A DNA stretch of 64,000 bases from Clostridiales bacterium (GTDB lineage: Bacteria > Bacillota > Desulfotomaculia > Desulfotomaculales > VENG01), in assembly GCA_016278505.1 (NCBI GenBank), contig JADQBQ010000015.1, positions 88,089 to 152,088 of the forward strand. Direction: 5' to 3'. Below, one piece after another: positions 1-8,900 of this stretch (position 1 is the first letter of the stretch; each line of letters begins with the position of its first letter). The notes under the pieces are model-generated. The model did no database searches, had not been told where the DNA came from, and saw only the letters and a program-made list of their open reading frames with translations. Both the position numbers and the translations under genes were made by a program.

Positions 1-133
1 GTAAAAATGTACTTTTACCGGAGCCGCTGGGACCGATAATAACTACCACTTCTCCTGGGTTAACGGTCAGACTGACATCCTTTAATACATGCAAACTGCC
101 GAACCATTTGTTTATATTATGGGCTTGTATCAT
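1..133 (-). CDS. Polar amino acid ABC transporter ATPase, N-terminal part
   Basis: The first 44 residues of an ABC ATPase of the GlnQ/HisP class, running off the left edge of the window. The start is the ATG at 133. The N-terminus [18 protein letters not shown] is typical of polar amino-acid importers. The Walker A motif GPSGSGKST is present near residues 35-43, just before the edge. The gene lies 18 bp downstream of the permease gene and is clearly the last known member of the same operon. Substrate specificity cannot be read. Everything after Walker A lies outside the window. Confidence 0.9.
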   Translation of the reverse strand, partial: MIQAHNINKWFGSLHVLKDVSLTVNPGEVVVIIGPSGSGKSTFL

Positions 134-151
134 GGCTATCACACCTTCCCG

Positions 152-823
152 TTAATCACCGTCGGATATGGCCAGTCGTTTTTCCAGTCGGCCGATCAAA
201 CAAATAAATATAGTTGTTAGAAATAGGTATATGGCAGCAACCGTAAGAAATATTTCCATGGACCGGAACGTGGAATTACTCAATAATTTACCCTGGCGCA
301 ACAATTCCGTCATGGTGATAATTGAAACCAGGGAAGAGTCCTTCATCAGGGTTATAAATTCATTACCCATGGGCGGCAGCAGCCTGCGGTAAGCCTGGGG
401 GAGTATAACACGCCTGAAAGCCTGAGCATAAGACATCCCCAGGGAAAGGGCGGCTTCCATCTGCCCCTTGTCGATGGATTGGATGCCTGCCCTTATTATT
501 TCAGCTATGTATGCACCCCCGCAAATACTAAGCCCTGCCACTGCTGCCGTATGTGCGCTTAGCTCAATTCCCACCTGGGGCAGCCCGAAATAAAGAATGT
601 ACAGCTGCACAAGAAGGGGGATTCCCCGGATCATCCAGGTATAAATCCCCCCAGTTATTGCCAGTACCTTAAAGCGCGAAATTTTAGCCAGGGCTACAAA
701 AAGCCCTATAATGGTCCCGAAAAAGATTGCTAAAAGAGTTAGCTCTACGGTCAGTATTGCTCCCTTAAGCAGCAGAGGCAAAATTTGAAGCAGGAACTCT
801 ACGTCGATAGGACCCAATTGCAT
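152..823 (-). CDS. Amino acid ABC transporter permease (HisM/GlnP family)
   Basis: Inner-membrane permease of 223 aa, the normal length for the HisM/GlnP family of polar amino-acid importers. Hydrophobic segments are visible near residues 18-45, 55-80, 90-110 and 190-210. The cytoplasmic EAA loop that docks the ATPase is seen as EAALSLGMSYAQAFRRVILP (about 123-142). The ATG at 823 follows a GGAGTG ribosome binding site. It sits between the substrate-binding lipoprotein gene (upstream) and the ATPase gene (downstream), so the three form one importer. No residue identifies the amino acid carried. Confidence 0.92.
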   Translation of the reverse strand: MQLGPIDVEFLLQILPLLLKGAILTVELTLLAIFFGTIIGLFVALAKISRFKVLAITGGIYTWMIRGIPLLVQLYILYFGLPQVGIELSAHTAAVAGLSICGGAYIAEIIRAGIQSIDKGQMEAALSLGMSYAQAFRRVILPQAYRRLLPPMGNEFITLMKDSSLVSIITMTELLRQGKLLSNSTFRSMEIFLTVAAIYLFLTTIFICLIGRLEKRLAISDGD

Positions 824-846
824 GGCTTACACTCCGTTGAAAAAAT

Positions 847-1689
847 TTATTCTTGCGGGATTACGTTATCACCGAACCACTTCATAGAAATTTCAGTAAG
901 GGTACCGTCTTCCATCATTTCCGTTAAAGCGTCGTCAATAGCTTTCTTTAACTGTTCATCTTCTTTACGGATACCAATGGCGTAAGGTTCGTATACTAAA
1001 CGTTCACCAACCACTTTATATGTATCCGGCTTTTTGCTTACATAGTGGGCAGCAGTGGTAACGTCCACAATTACCACGTCAACGCGTCCAATGGCCAAAT
1101 CCTGGAATGCTTCCGGATAAGCATCATACAGCTTAACACCTTCCAGTCCCAGGTCTTTGCAAGCAGTTTCACCGGAACTGTTAGTTTGAGTGGCAATATT
1201 TTCCTCGTCCATACTTGCCAGGTCCTCAGCATTAGTAATATCGGCATTATCTTTTCTAACCACCATACCGATACCGGCATTAACATAGTTTTTGGAGAAA
1301 TTAATAACTTCTTTTCGATCATCGGTAACACTCATACCTGAAATAATAACGTCAAACTTTTTGGCCTTTAAGGCAGCAATTACTCCGTCCCAGGCAGTGG
1401 GCTTCCACTCTATTTCTACACCCAAACGCTTGCTCAATTCAGCTCCCATGTCGATATCAAATCCAATTAACTCATTTGTTTCCGCATCACGATAACCCAT
1501 GGGGGCAAAACCATCATCCAGACCGGCCACCAAAACTCCCTCTTCCTGGATGGTCTCCCAGGTTGTCTTTTCTGCATCCGCCTGCTGACCGGACTCTTCG
1601 GGTGCTTGTTCACCACCACCGCACCCCGTTACTGCCAGCGCCAAACCCAATACTAACAGCGTTACCCACAGATACTTTCTCTTGCCCAC
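847..1689 (-). CDS. Amino acid ABC transporter substrate-binding lipoprotein
   Basis: Extracytoplasmic binding protein of the SBP_bac_3 family. The open frame reaches a TTG at 1713, but AGGGGAGGA lies just before the GTG at 1689. The chosen start gives a 280-aa protein beginning MGKRKYLWVTLL. The lipobox ends at the Cys of AVTGC near residue 23, so the mature protein should be lipid-anchored. The body shows the family pattern LVAGLDDGFAPMGYRD, then GFDIDMGAELSKRLG and KFDVIISGMSVTDDR. It is the first gene of the three-gene importer. Family certainty is high; the ligand (polar, acidic or basic amino acid, or cystine) is not determined. Confidence 0.9.
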   Translation of the reverse strand: MGKRKYLWVTLLVLGLALAVTGCGGGEQAPEESGQQADAEKTTWETIQEEGVLVAGLDDGFAPMGYRDAETNELIGFDIDMGAELSKRLGVEIEWKPTAWDGVIAALKAKKFDVIISGMSVTDDRKEVINFSKNYVNAGIGMVVRKDNADITNAEDLASMDEENIATQTNSSGETACKDLGLEGVKLYDAYPEAFQDLAIGRVDVVIVDVTTAAHYVSKKPDTYKVVGERLVYEPYAIGIRKEDEQLKKAIDDALTEMMEDGTLTEISMKWFGDNVIPQE

Positions 1690-1777
1690 TTTTCGTCCTC
1701 CCCTTCGACACAAATATATTATTTTCTTCTCTCTAATAGTTTAACTAACTAAAGAAATGAAGTCAAGCAAAAAGTAA

Positions 1778-1806
1778 ACGGGCCCCACAAAGGGGGCCCG
1801 TCTTTT
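1778..1806 (-). terminator. Intrinsic terminator
   Basis: A GC-rich hairpin with 9-bp arms ACGGGCCCC and GGGGCCCGT separated by about six bases. It lies just downstream of the stop of the 1825-2253 gene, which reads leftward, and should end that transcript before the amino-acid importer. The T-rich tract is better on the plus strand (CTTTT) than on the minus strand (TTTACTTTTT), so it may work in both directions. Confidence 0.7.
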
Positions 1807-1824
1807 AAAAGAGGTACTATATGA

Positions 1825-2253
1825 CTAATTGCTTACAACTTTAGTGCGGGAATACTGGGTATTACCATACTCATCCACATAGCTCTGGTAATTCCAATCA
1901 TTGTCGTCGTCATCATCGAAAAAATAACGGGTTACACCGTTATCATCCTTATAGTGGTACCATTCACCGTCAACGTCATCATGGTAACGGTCCCAATTAT
2001 CATACCGATCAAAATCCATGTCGTAGCGCCAATCATAATAGCTACCTAAAACGCGTACATGATCGTAATAGCTGTCCCAGTCAACAACCACCCGGTCACC
2101 AAAATCTCCGGACCAGTATTGACCGTGGTAACCATCACTTACCCAACCACTGTTACCGACGATGTATACATCTCCGCTTGAATGCGCCAATGCAACAGGG
2201 GTTAAGCTAAATACAAACAACATAGCCAAAATAATTACAATAGATTTACGCAA
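1825..2253 (-). CDS. Secreted acidic Tyr/Asp-rich protein, unknown function
   Basis: A 142-aa protein that I do not recognise. It starts at a TTG preceded by AAGGGAG. It has a clear Sec signal peptide (MRKSIVIILAMLFVFSL, cleavage likely after ALA near residue 23). The mature part is unusually rich in Asp, Tyr and Trp, with runs such as DWDSYYDH, YDWRYDMDFDRYD and FFDDDDDND. It has no Cys. The composition suggests a secreted or wall-associated protein that could bind cations, but that is inference. It is monocistronic, with a hairpin terminator just downstream. Confidence 0.7.
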   Translation of the reverse strand: MRKSIVIILAMLFVFSLTPVALAHSSGDVYIVGNSGWVSDGYHGQYWSGDFGDRVVVDWDSYYDHVRVLGSYYDWRYDMDFDRYDNWDRYHDDVDGEWYHYKDDNGVTRYFFDDDDDNDWNYQSYVDEYGNTQYSRTKVVSN

Positions 2254-2421
2254 ATTAATGCATCTCCCTTCTGTCTAAAAGCCAATGATGTCTTCTATTA
2301 AATTATAATATACAGCTATCTTTTGAGACAACAGCAATCCGTACATATTACTCATGTACCTTTTTGTAAATCTGTCTTTCTTTAACTACTTTGGACATTT
2401 TCTTATTTGGAGTGGAAAATT

Positions 2422-3516
2422 ATGAAGCAAATCGCCCGGCAAGTTCATGGATTCCCGGAGCGACGTGATATAGTTTTCGTTTTTGGGGCGGGGGCCTCGT
2501 ACGCTGACGGTGCTCCCCTACAGAAAGAAATACTGCCTATTATCATGTCAGGCAAGGTGCCGGATATAGAAAACTCACCAACAGGTAAGATGGTGAGCGA
2601 GTTTATTACCGACAATTTTGCCTGGGATGCACGAACAAGGGCTTATCCCACCCTGGAAACTGTTTTCGGCTTTTTGGATTACTTTATTACCCAGGATGAA
2701 CACTTGAACTCTAAATATTCGAACAGCGTGATCCGTGCCATCAAGGAAGGTTTGATAAAGCTTATCCACTTTGTGATTAGTGAAAAAACAAACCGTCAGG
2801 CCAAAGTTTACCATACTTTTTGGGACACCATTATGGAGCATAATCCCAATATTTCCATATTAACACTGAATTATGATACTCTACTGGAAGAGGCATTTAA
2901 ATCCTCATACCCGGAAGCAGGTTATATAGACTACGGCATTTATTTCATCAATTATGAAATGCAAGAAGAAAACGACTGGGTAAGGCCCAACAGGGTGCAA
3001 AACCCGGCACCGGTTAAAATTATGAAAGCACACGGGAGTCTAAACTGGAAGTACTGCAATTGCTGTAACCAGGTACTGCTCACACCCTGGGACACTAAAA
3101 TCAATTTATTGGCAGGGGGGTTACCCGGTAATCATGTGCCGTCTGCCGGCTCAAATAAATACCACTGCCCCATCGACGGGTCGTACTTGGAAACACTTAT
3201 CATACCGCCGTCACATATTAAAAAAATATCACATCCTATTGTCTCCCAGGTACTGAATCAAGCACTGCGAGAAATCAGACTATGCCGTAAAGTTATTTTT
3301 GTCGGTTATTCCTTCCCTGATGCAGACGTACATTTTAAAGCCCTTTTCAAGAAAAGCCTCTTAAGCCAAAAAGAATTAGTTGTGGTAAACAGAAGTATCT
3401 CCGACAATTTAAAATTCAATTATAAATCACTGTCTCCCGAAGTACGCTTTACACAGTCATCCTTTGCCGATTTTGTTGGCAATGGCGGCATCACACAGGA
3501 GCTGAGTGCGGTATAA
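2422..3516 (+). CDS. SIR2-like domain protein with embedded Cys cluster
   Basis: A 364-aa protein of the SIR2_2-like superfamily. The glycine-rich nucleotide loop is seen as FVFGAGASYADG (about 20-31). The typical LNYDTLLEEA motif is near 150, KAHGSLNW near 203, and FVGYSFPDADVHFKAL near 295. A cysteine cluster (YCNCC, then HCPIDG) sits where sirtuins carry their structural zinc. The ATG at 2422 is preferred over the TTG at 2407 because GGAGTGG sits 7-8 bases before it. SIR2-fold proteins of this class cleave or bind NAD, and several act in phage defence with a partner. No partner gene is adjacent, so the role is unknown. Confidence 0.75.
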   Translation: MKQIARQVHGFPERRDIVFVFGAGASYADGAPLQKEILPIIMSGKVPDIENSPTGKMVSEFITDNFAWDARTRAYPTLETVFGFLDYFITQDEHLNSKYSNSVIRAIKEGLIKLIHFVISEKTNRQAKVYHTFWDTIMEHNPNISILTLNYDTLLEEAFKSSYPEAGYIDYGIYFINYEMQEENDWVRPNRVQNPAPVKIMKAHGSLNWKYCNCCNQVLLTPWDTKINLLAGGLPGNHVPSAGSNKYHCPIDGSYLETLIIPPSHIKKISHPIVSQVLNQALREIRLCRKVIFVGYSFPDADVHFKALFKKSLLSQKELVVVNRSISDNLKFNYKSLSPEVRFTQSSFADFVGNGGITQELSAV

Positions 3517-3555
3517 AACCGAACCTGGTTAGGTTGTAACAAAGCTGTGTACCTT

Positions 3556-3768
3556 AACCTGCCTTTTGCGCCCGCTCATTTCAATTCATCTCGCAGGCCA
3601 GGCTAAGGCTCAGCCGGACACTCCAGCGGGATACCCGCCCCAATCGCCATCCATGGCTCAAGGGGCGGCCTCGCACGTCCTATGCTCGGTCCCGCTTACG
3701 CTTACCGTCTTCGCCAAGCCTGGCTAGCTGCTCGATTCAATTCATTCGCTATGCACAAAAGGCAGGTT
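3556..3768. repeat. ~213-bp inverted-repeat-bounded element
   Basis: A non-coding GC-rich block bounded by perfect 13-bp inverted repeats, AACCTGCCTTTTG and CAAAAGGCAGGTT. The inverted similarity continues inward less perfectly (ATTCAATTCAT on both sides, CCAGGCT/AGCCTGG). The core holds further small palindromes such as GCGGGATACCCGC. No ORF is convincing. It lies in the gap between the SIR2-like gene and the MacAB operon, in sequence more GC-rich than its surroundings. It could be a miniature mobile element or a structured-RNA repeat. A shorter, diverged match to its left end occurs at 26311-26360. Confidence 0.55.
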
Positions 3769-3812
3769 TGTCATTATCTTGCTCGGGTGCAGTTTTACCG
3801 GGCGTAACCTCC

Positions 3813-4994
3813 TTACCTCCTCAGCGCCTCTATAGGATCAAGCTTGGAGGCTTTGTTGGCCGGGTAAATACCGAAAAACACACCCACAGCGGCTGAAAAA
3901 CCGAAAGCCACCAGGACCGTCCACCATGAAACAAGGGGAGGCCAATGAGCAAGCTTGGCTATCAATAGGGCACCGCCATAGCCCAGCATAGTACCAATAA
4001 TTCCACCTAAAACACAGAGCACAACCGACTCTATTAAAAATTGCACCAGTATGTCTTTACGCCTTGCCCCTAAGGCCATACGGATACCTATTTCCCGCGT
4101 GCGTTCGGTAACTGAAACCAGCATAATATTCATGACCCCGATACCCCCCACCACTAATGAAATACCCGCAATGAAGCTAATTACCAGCGTCATAATACCG
4201 GTTATTTTATTAGCGGACTGCATTTCTTGCTCCATGCTGTGAGCAGTATAATGTGCGGGAGCATTGTGTCGTCTTTCCATTATACTTGTGGCCCGGTCCA
4301 TGGCCCGGTAAACATCCTCTTTGGAAGCAGCACTGCCCACCAGTTCGTGAATAAAGTTGGAGCGGGTTACCTGCTGCAGGAAGGAAAGCGGCACATATAC
4401 CGTTTGCTGCGAATTAAACCCCAGCACCGATTCCTGCTCTTCCAAAACACCCACCACCACCGCGGGATTCCCGTTGATCACAACCCGCTCTCCCACAGGA
4501 TTACCCCGTCCAAACAAATCTATGGCCAGCGCCCCGTCCAGTACAGCCACCCGGCGCCCCACCGCATTATCATCTTCGCTGAAAAAACGCCCCCAACTGG
4601 TATTAAAATTCTTAATCCTGGCAAAATCGGCCGTGGTACCCACCACCTGCGCCGAACTTTCATTTTGGTTGCCCCTTAAGGTCATATTGGAATACCTCAC
4701 CGGGGCCATATATTTTACTTCCGGTACCACCTGCTTAATCACCCGGGCGTCAACTTCTCTGAAATCACCTAATCTGGTACTTTCGCCCTCACGGAAGTTA
4801 ACAAAGACATAAAAAATGTTGGTGCCAAACTTTTCCATTTCCTGCATTAACATGGCCCGTCCACCCTGTCCTATAGCCACCACGCAAATAACCGCAGCTA
4901 TGCCAATCACTATGCCAAGGGTGGTTAAAAAGGAACGCAGCTTATTGCTGCGAATACTTTCCAGGGCAACAGTCACCGATTCCCACAAGTTCAT
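3813..4994 (-). CDS. MacB-type ABC transporter permease
   Basis: A 393-aa permease with the MacB layout: one N-terminal membrane segment (about 20-45), a large extracytoplasmic MacB_PCD domain, and three C-terminal membrane segments starting near 270. The block ending in the family motif [18 protein letters not shown] is clear. It is the last gene of an operon and overlaps the ATPase gene by 4 bp. With its partners it should form a tripartite-like efflux or mechanotransmission pump for antibiotics, peptides or lipoproteins. The substrate is not readable. Confidence 0.9.
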   Translation of the reverse strand: MNLWESVTVALESIRSNKLRSFLTTLGIVIGIAAVICVVAIGQGGRAMLMQEMEKFGTNIFYVFVNFREGESTRLGDFREVDARVIKQVVPEVKYMAPVRYSNMTLRGNQNESSAQVVGTTADFARIKNFNTSWGRFFSEDDNAVGRRVAVLDGALAIDLFGRGNPVGERVVINGNPAVVVGVLEEQESVLGFNSQQTVYVPLSFLQQVTRSNFIHELVGSAASKEDVYRAMDRATSIMERRHNAPAHYTAHSMEQEMQSANKITGIMTLVISFIAGISLVVGGIGVMNIMLVSVTERTREIGIRMALGARRKDILVQFLIESVVLCVLGGIIGTMLGYGGALLIAKLAHWPPLVSWWTVLVAFGFSAAVGVFFGIYPANKASKLDPIEALRR

Positions 4995-5725
4995 ATGTCA
5001 CTCACCTCTTTGACTGAAGAAGCAAGCGTTTGACCGGCATCCACGGGGTTTTCCACTATCTCATCCCCCACCAGCAGCCCATCCCGAAAATACAATATAC
5101 GACTGGCATGCGCAGCAATTTCCTGCTCGTGTGTTACCAGAACTATGGTGACCCCTTTCCGGTGCAGTTCCTGAAAAATATGCATTATCTCCACCCCGGT
5201 ACGGCTGTCCAATGCCCCGGTTGGCTCGTCGGCTAAAATAATAGCCGGATCATTAACCAGCGCCCGTGCAATAGCCACACGCTGGTTCTGCCCCCCTGAT
5301 AATTCATTGGGATGGTGGCACATGCGATCCTCCAGGCCAACCTGCTGCAGTGCCGTCATCGCCCGGGATTTTCTTTCTACGGGTTTTACGCCTGCATAAA
5401 GCAGCGGCAACTCCACGTTTTTAAGCGCAGTCATTTTGGGCAGCAGGTTAAAAGTTTGAAAAACAAAGCCTATTTTTTGGTTACGCATACCTGCAAGCTC
5501 ATTATCACTAAGTTCTGATACTCCCACATTATCTAGCACGTAAGTTCCGGAGGAAAAGCGGTCCAAAAGCCCCAGTAAGTTCATAAGGGTTGATTTTCCT
5601 GAACCGGAAGGGCCCATCACCGCAACAAATTCATTGGGCCTTATATGTACAGACACTCCCCGCAGAGCTTTAACCTCAACCGTTCCGGTGTGATACGTTT
5701 TTCTGGCCTCATTTATCCTGATCAT
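4991..5725 (-). CDS. MacB/LolD-type ABC transporter ATPase
   Basis: A 244-aa ABC ATPase. Walker A is GPSGSGKST (about 39-47), the signature is [15 protein letters not shown] (note GGQNQR where GGQQQR is usual), and Walker B with the catalytic Glu is [13 protein letters not shown]. The ADEPTGALD form is characteristic of the MacB/LolD/FtsE branch. The gene overlaps the adaptor gene upstream and the permease gene downstream by 4 bp each, so the three proteins are probably made in fixed ratio. Cytoplasmic, powering the neighbouring permease. Confidence 0.93.
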   Translation of the reverse strand: MIRINEARKTYHTGTVEVKALRGVSVHIRPNEFVAVMGPSGSGKSTLMNLLGLLDRFSSGTYVLDNVGVSELSDNELAGMRNQKIGFVFQTFNLLPKMTALKNVELPLLYAGVKPVERKSRAMTALQQVGLEDRMCHHPNELSGGQNQRVAIARALVNDPAIILADEPTGALDSRTGVEIMHIFQELHRKGVTIVLVTHEQEIAAHASRILYFRDGLLVGDEIVENPVDAGQTLASSVKEVSDI

Positions 5726-7008
5726 CTGATTTCTCCTGCATCTGCAATGGTTACCTCTTGCCCGTCTTTAATGAGAGGCGGGGGATTAATAATTACTTGT
5801 TCGCCGTCTTTAAGCCCGGACGTGATTATATCATTTAGCTCATTGCCCTGCTCTGTATCGACCGTGCGCTCCCTGGCCACACCATTTTGCACTACATAGA
5901 CAATTTTGTGCCCGTCTTTATTGACCAAGGCTTCAAAAGGCACCGTTAATACATTTTTTCTGGTCATAGTGGTAACGGCCAAATCAACAGTATAGCCAAG
6001 TTTTAAATTTTCGGCATTTCCCTGCAGTTGTATGGTTACCGGCACGCTCACCATATCACCGGCACTTGTCTGCTGTGAAATAGCGGCAGCGGCAACACGC
6101 TTTACTTCACCTTCATACTTCTCACCGGGCAAAGCAGCACAGGTTATTTGCACCGGTTGGCCCACCTCCAGGTTGCCGGCATCTATTTCGTTAACACCGG
6201 TGGTCACTTCCAGTTCATCATCACTGCCAACCACCAGCAAACGGGTTCCTTCCTGGACACGGTTGCCTTTTTCCTCCCCCACAAAAAGAACAACACCGCT
6301 CTTTTCAGCAACAAAAGTGGCCAAATCCAACCTTTCCTTAGTCTGGGCTACCTCCTGGCGGGCTAAAGCAACCTGGGCCTCCAATGAGGATACTTCTTTG
6401 GCAGCAGCACCTTCTTTGACTTTAATTTGGGCTTTTTGATATTCAGTATCTGCCCTGGCTAAGTCAACACGGGCAGACTCCAATTCTTCTGTGGTAACAG
6501 CACCCTGCTCATGCAAAAAAGCGATTCTCTCCAGATGATTTTTAGCCTGATCATACTGGGCCTTGGTCTGTTTCAAAGTAAGGTCATCCCTTACAGCCTT
6601 TCCCGCAGCCAGCGCCGCCTGTTTCCCGGCCAGTTCGGCCTTTGCCTGCTCGTAGCGGCGGCCCAGCTCCAAAGTATCAAGCCTACCCAGGAATTGCCCC
6701 TTTTTCACTCTGTCCCCGACCTCAACAGCTAATTCCATAAGGGTACTGTCCACCGGTGCAAAAAACTCCTGCTTGTCCACAGCCTCCAGGCGCCCGCTGG
6801 CAACCACGTTTCTCTCTATATCCTGTTTTTGTATGTTTATAACGTTAACCGGCAGAGAGTTGCCGGACAATCTGGGCACTGCCGCCGCCGCGGCAGTGCC
6901 CAGCAATATCACTATACACAATGCCCATTTAAGCCATCGAGGCCATCCTTTTATCTTTTGCCTGAGACCACTCTGTTGGTGAGACTCCTGCTGTAATTCT
7001 GACTCCAT
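5722..7008 (-). CDS. HlyD/MacA-type efflux adaptor protein
   Basis: A 428-aa membrane-fusion protein. One N-terminal membrane anchor (about 26-46) is followed by the biotinyl-lipoyl half motif ([20 protein letters not shown]), a long coiled-coil hairpin (about 115-215) and the second lipoyl half with beta-barrel regions. It is the first gene of the efflux operon and overlaps the ATPase gene. In a Gram-positive cell it has no outer-membrane partner and probably links pump and wall space. An unusual Ala-rich stretch AAAAAVP follows the anchor. Confidence 0.9.
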   Translation of the reverse strand: MESELQQESHQQSGLRQKIKGWPRWLKWALCIVILLGTAAAAAVPRLSGNSLPVNVINIQKQDIERNVVASGRLEAVDKQEFFAPVDSTLMELAVEVGDRVKKGQFLGRLDTLELGRRYEQAKAELAGKQAALAAGKAVRDDLTLKQTKAQYDQAKNHLERIAFLHEQGAVTTEELESARVDLARADTEYQKAQIKVKEGAAAKEVSSLEAQVALARQEVAQTKERLDLATFVAEKSGVVLFVGEEKGNRVQEGTRLLVVGSDDELEVTTGVNEIDAGNLEVGQPVQITCAALPGEKYEGEVKRVAAAAISQQTSAGDMVSVPVTIQLQGNAENLKLGYTVDLAVTTMTRKNVLTVPFEALVNKDGHKIVYVVQNGVARERTVDTEQGNELNDIITSGLKDGEQVIINPPPLIKDGQEVTIADAGEIR

Positions 7009-7099
7009 TTTGCAATACCTCCACGTATTAGTTCTATATACTTAGACGCAACCAATTAACTAATTATTTCACATTTAACCAAAAAAAAATCAATAAAAA

Positions 7100-7146
7100 G
7101 CAATAAGTTAACGCATGGTGCCAGGCACCATGCGTTAACTTATTGC
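7100..7146. repeat. Perfect 23-bp palindrome, GGTGCC-core family
   Basis: A 47-bp perfect inverted repeat with a single central base. The core is GGTGCCAGGCACC and the flanks contain GTTAACGC. It lies between the aminotransferase stop (leftward gene at 7165) and the efflux operon start. A second member with the same outer AATAAGTTAAC and the same GGTGCC core is at 36656-36698. As RNA it folds into a strong hairpin and could end the aminotransferase transcript, though no long U tract follows. Confidence 0.8.
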
Positions 7147-7164
7147 ATGAACTCCATGTCTTGG

Positions 7165-8283
7165 CTAAATCTTTTCCCGCACATATTCGACTAACTTTTC
7201 CAGACCCTCGGACATATTTTTTCGACCATAGCCAATTCTGAAGTTCCTGTTTCCGTAATCATAATAATTACCGGGGAGTAATAGTACGCCCTTGGATTCA
7301 ATCAGATCAATACAAAAGTCTTCCACATCCTGATTCCATCTAATGCCCGGGAAAGCAATAGGGCCTGCCTTGGGTCTGTGCCATACAAACAGGTGAGCAA
7401 ACTCCGAGAAAAACCCGTCCAGTAGATTTAGATTATCTTTAATAATGTTCAAATTTCGGCGTGCAAGATAATCCCCGTGCTTAAGGGCCAATGCAGCCAA
7501 AAACTCACTGGGGGCACTATTACATATGGAAGTGTAATCCTTAAATGCCGCCATTTTTTTATAAATACCGGTATTCCTTGTGGCTACCCAGCCAATACGC
7601 AGCCCGGCCAGGCCGTAAGTTTTGGACATTACACCAAGAGAGACTGCATTTTCATATCTATCACAGGCGGCATCCACACGGTCAGCTTGATTGTATTCCA
7701 ATGACCGGTAGACTTCATCGGAAAAGACAAGGATATCTCTGCTGCCGGCAAGATTAAGTATATATTCCATCTGTTCCTGCGTTATCAAATAACCGGTAGG
7801 ATTGTGGGGTGAATTAATAATTATGGCCCGGGTATTATCTTTTATGTTAGCGGCAAGAAACTCCATATCCGGTTCCCAGTTGTTCTCTTCTTTCATTTCC
7901 CACCTTGTTACTTCACAGCCGATTGCTCTGGCCACCTCCAGCAACGACTGGTAGCAGGGGTATTGAACAATAACGTGATCCCCCCGTTGAAGCGCAACGT
8001 TCATAAAAATGAATATGGCTTCTTCCGCGCCGGAAGTAACCAACACGTCACTTTCCTTTATGTTTTCATATTGCATGGCTATATGCCTTTGCAATTCAGG
8101 GCTCCCGGTGGATTCTGTATAGCCCAGCCACAAATTATGAAACTTCGCAAAGGATCCTTCACCTTCTAACTCCAAAATCTCCTGCACCGAAAAAGATTCG
8201 CAGTCAGAACAGCACAATAAGTAAGGGGTTTTAAACTCGTATTTAGCAAAAAACCTTTCCAATTTAAAATCTTGTACTTTCAT
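7165..8283 (-). CDS. PLP-dependent class I/II aminotransferase
   Basis: A 372-aa fold-type I PLP enzyme. The family pattern is visible: SGAEEAIF (cofactor phosphate region, about 84-91), NSPHNPTG (about 158-165), FSDEVYRSLEY with the PLP-ring Asp (about 188-198), and SKTYGLAGLRIGW carrying the Schiff-base lysine (about 219-231). It resembles the broad aminotransferases that act on aromatic or neutral amino acids. It is not in an obvious pathway cluster: a coiled-coil gene precedes it and the efflux operon follows. The substrate is unassigned. Confidence 0.85.
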   Translation of the reverse strand: MKVQDFKLERFFAKYEFKTPYLLCCSDCESFSVQEILELEGEGSFAKFHNLWLGYTESTGSPELQRHIAMQYENIKESDVLVTSGAEEAIFIFMNVALQRGDHVIVQYPCYQSLLEVARAIGCEVTRWEMKEENNWEPDMEFLAANIKDNTRAIIINSPHNPTGYLITQEQMEYILNLAGSRDILVFSDEVYRSLEYNQADRVDAACDRYENAVSLGVMSKTYGLAGLRIGWVATRNTGIYKKMAAFKDYTSICNSAPSEFLAALALKHGDYLARRNLNIIKDNLNLLDGFFSEFAHLFVWHRPKAGPIAFPGIRWNQDVEDFCIDLIESKGVLLLPGNYYDYGNRNFRIGYGRKNMSEGLEKLVEYVREKI

Positions 8284-8334
8284 AATGCACGTCCTTTTTT
8301 CTTGTAATAACCGGAAGCGGCCGTAGACAACCCC

Positions 8335-8529
8335 TTAATCTTCTTTAAGCTGGTCTTTTATTTTTTGAATCTTTTCCTCCAACACCCGGATTTGTTCTTC
8401 AAACTGGTTTTTGGCGGAACCGGGAACATGAATGTTTGTCTTTTCCAACATAAAATGCATTTCTTCCTTAACGTCTTCAAGTTCTTCCTGCAACTGTACT
8501 AATTCCTTCTCCAATTTTTCTCTTTCCAT
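8335..8529 (-). CDS. Small coiled-coil protein
   Basis: A 64-aa, highly charged protein made almost entirely of Glu/Lys/Leu heptads in two helices (about 1-30 and 41-62), joined by a short HVPGSAKN linker. The ATG follows a GGAGAG ribosome binding site. No family is recognised. It could be a small dimerising or scaffold protein. It lies 51 bp upstream of the aminotransferase gene and may be co-transcribed with it. Confidence 0.6.
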   Translation of the reverse strand: MEREKLEKELVQLQEELEDVKEEMHFMLEKTNIHVPGSAKNQFEEQIRVLEEKIQKIKDQLKED

Positions 8530-8732
8530 AACATCTCTCCTCCCAATCTTTTGTTATAAATCCCTTTATTGGGAATAAAATTGAACTGAGTGTGCTTGGA
8601 CCTCTGATTTCTATTATAACGAAAAAAAGTAAGCACTGTGTATAAAATTTTATGAAACAAAATCCATGGGTGCAGAGTCTCTATTTATATAGGACAAGTT
8701 ACTATTGACTCTTTTTTTAGGGGGGGATATAT

Positions 8733-8819
8733 TTGAAAAAAAGAGGAACTGATATATTATTGATCTTAATGATGCTATGTTTTGTTATCGGTACTATTGC
8801 GATGACAACTTCTACTTAG
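8733..8819 (+). CDS. 28-aa membrane peptide
   Basis: A short frame starting at TTG immediately after a strong AGGGGGGATAT ribosome binding site. It encodes MKKRGTDILLILMMLCF and about eleven more hydrophobic or Thr/Ser residues, ending at TAG. A basic N-terminus followed by one hydrophobic helix is typical of small membrane proteins of Firmicutes. The rest of the 8530-8900 gap is AT-rich and shows nothing else. Confidence 0.5.
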   Translation: MKKRGTDILLILMMLCFVIGTIAMTTST

Positions 8820-8900
8820 AGGAGTATATAGACAAGATTGCATAAACAACCGCCCATGGGCTAAAATAGCAACTCAAATAACATTTTAAGAGGTGACAGG

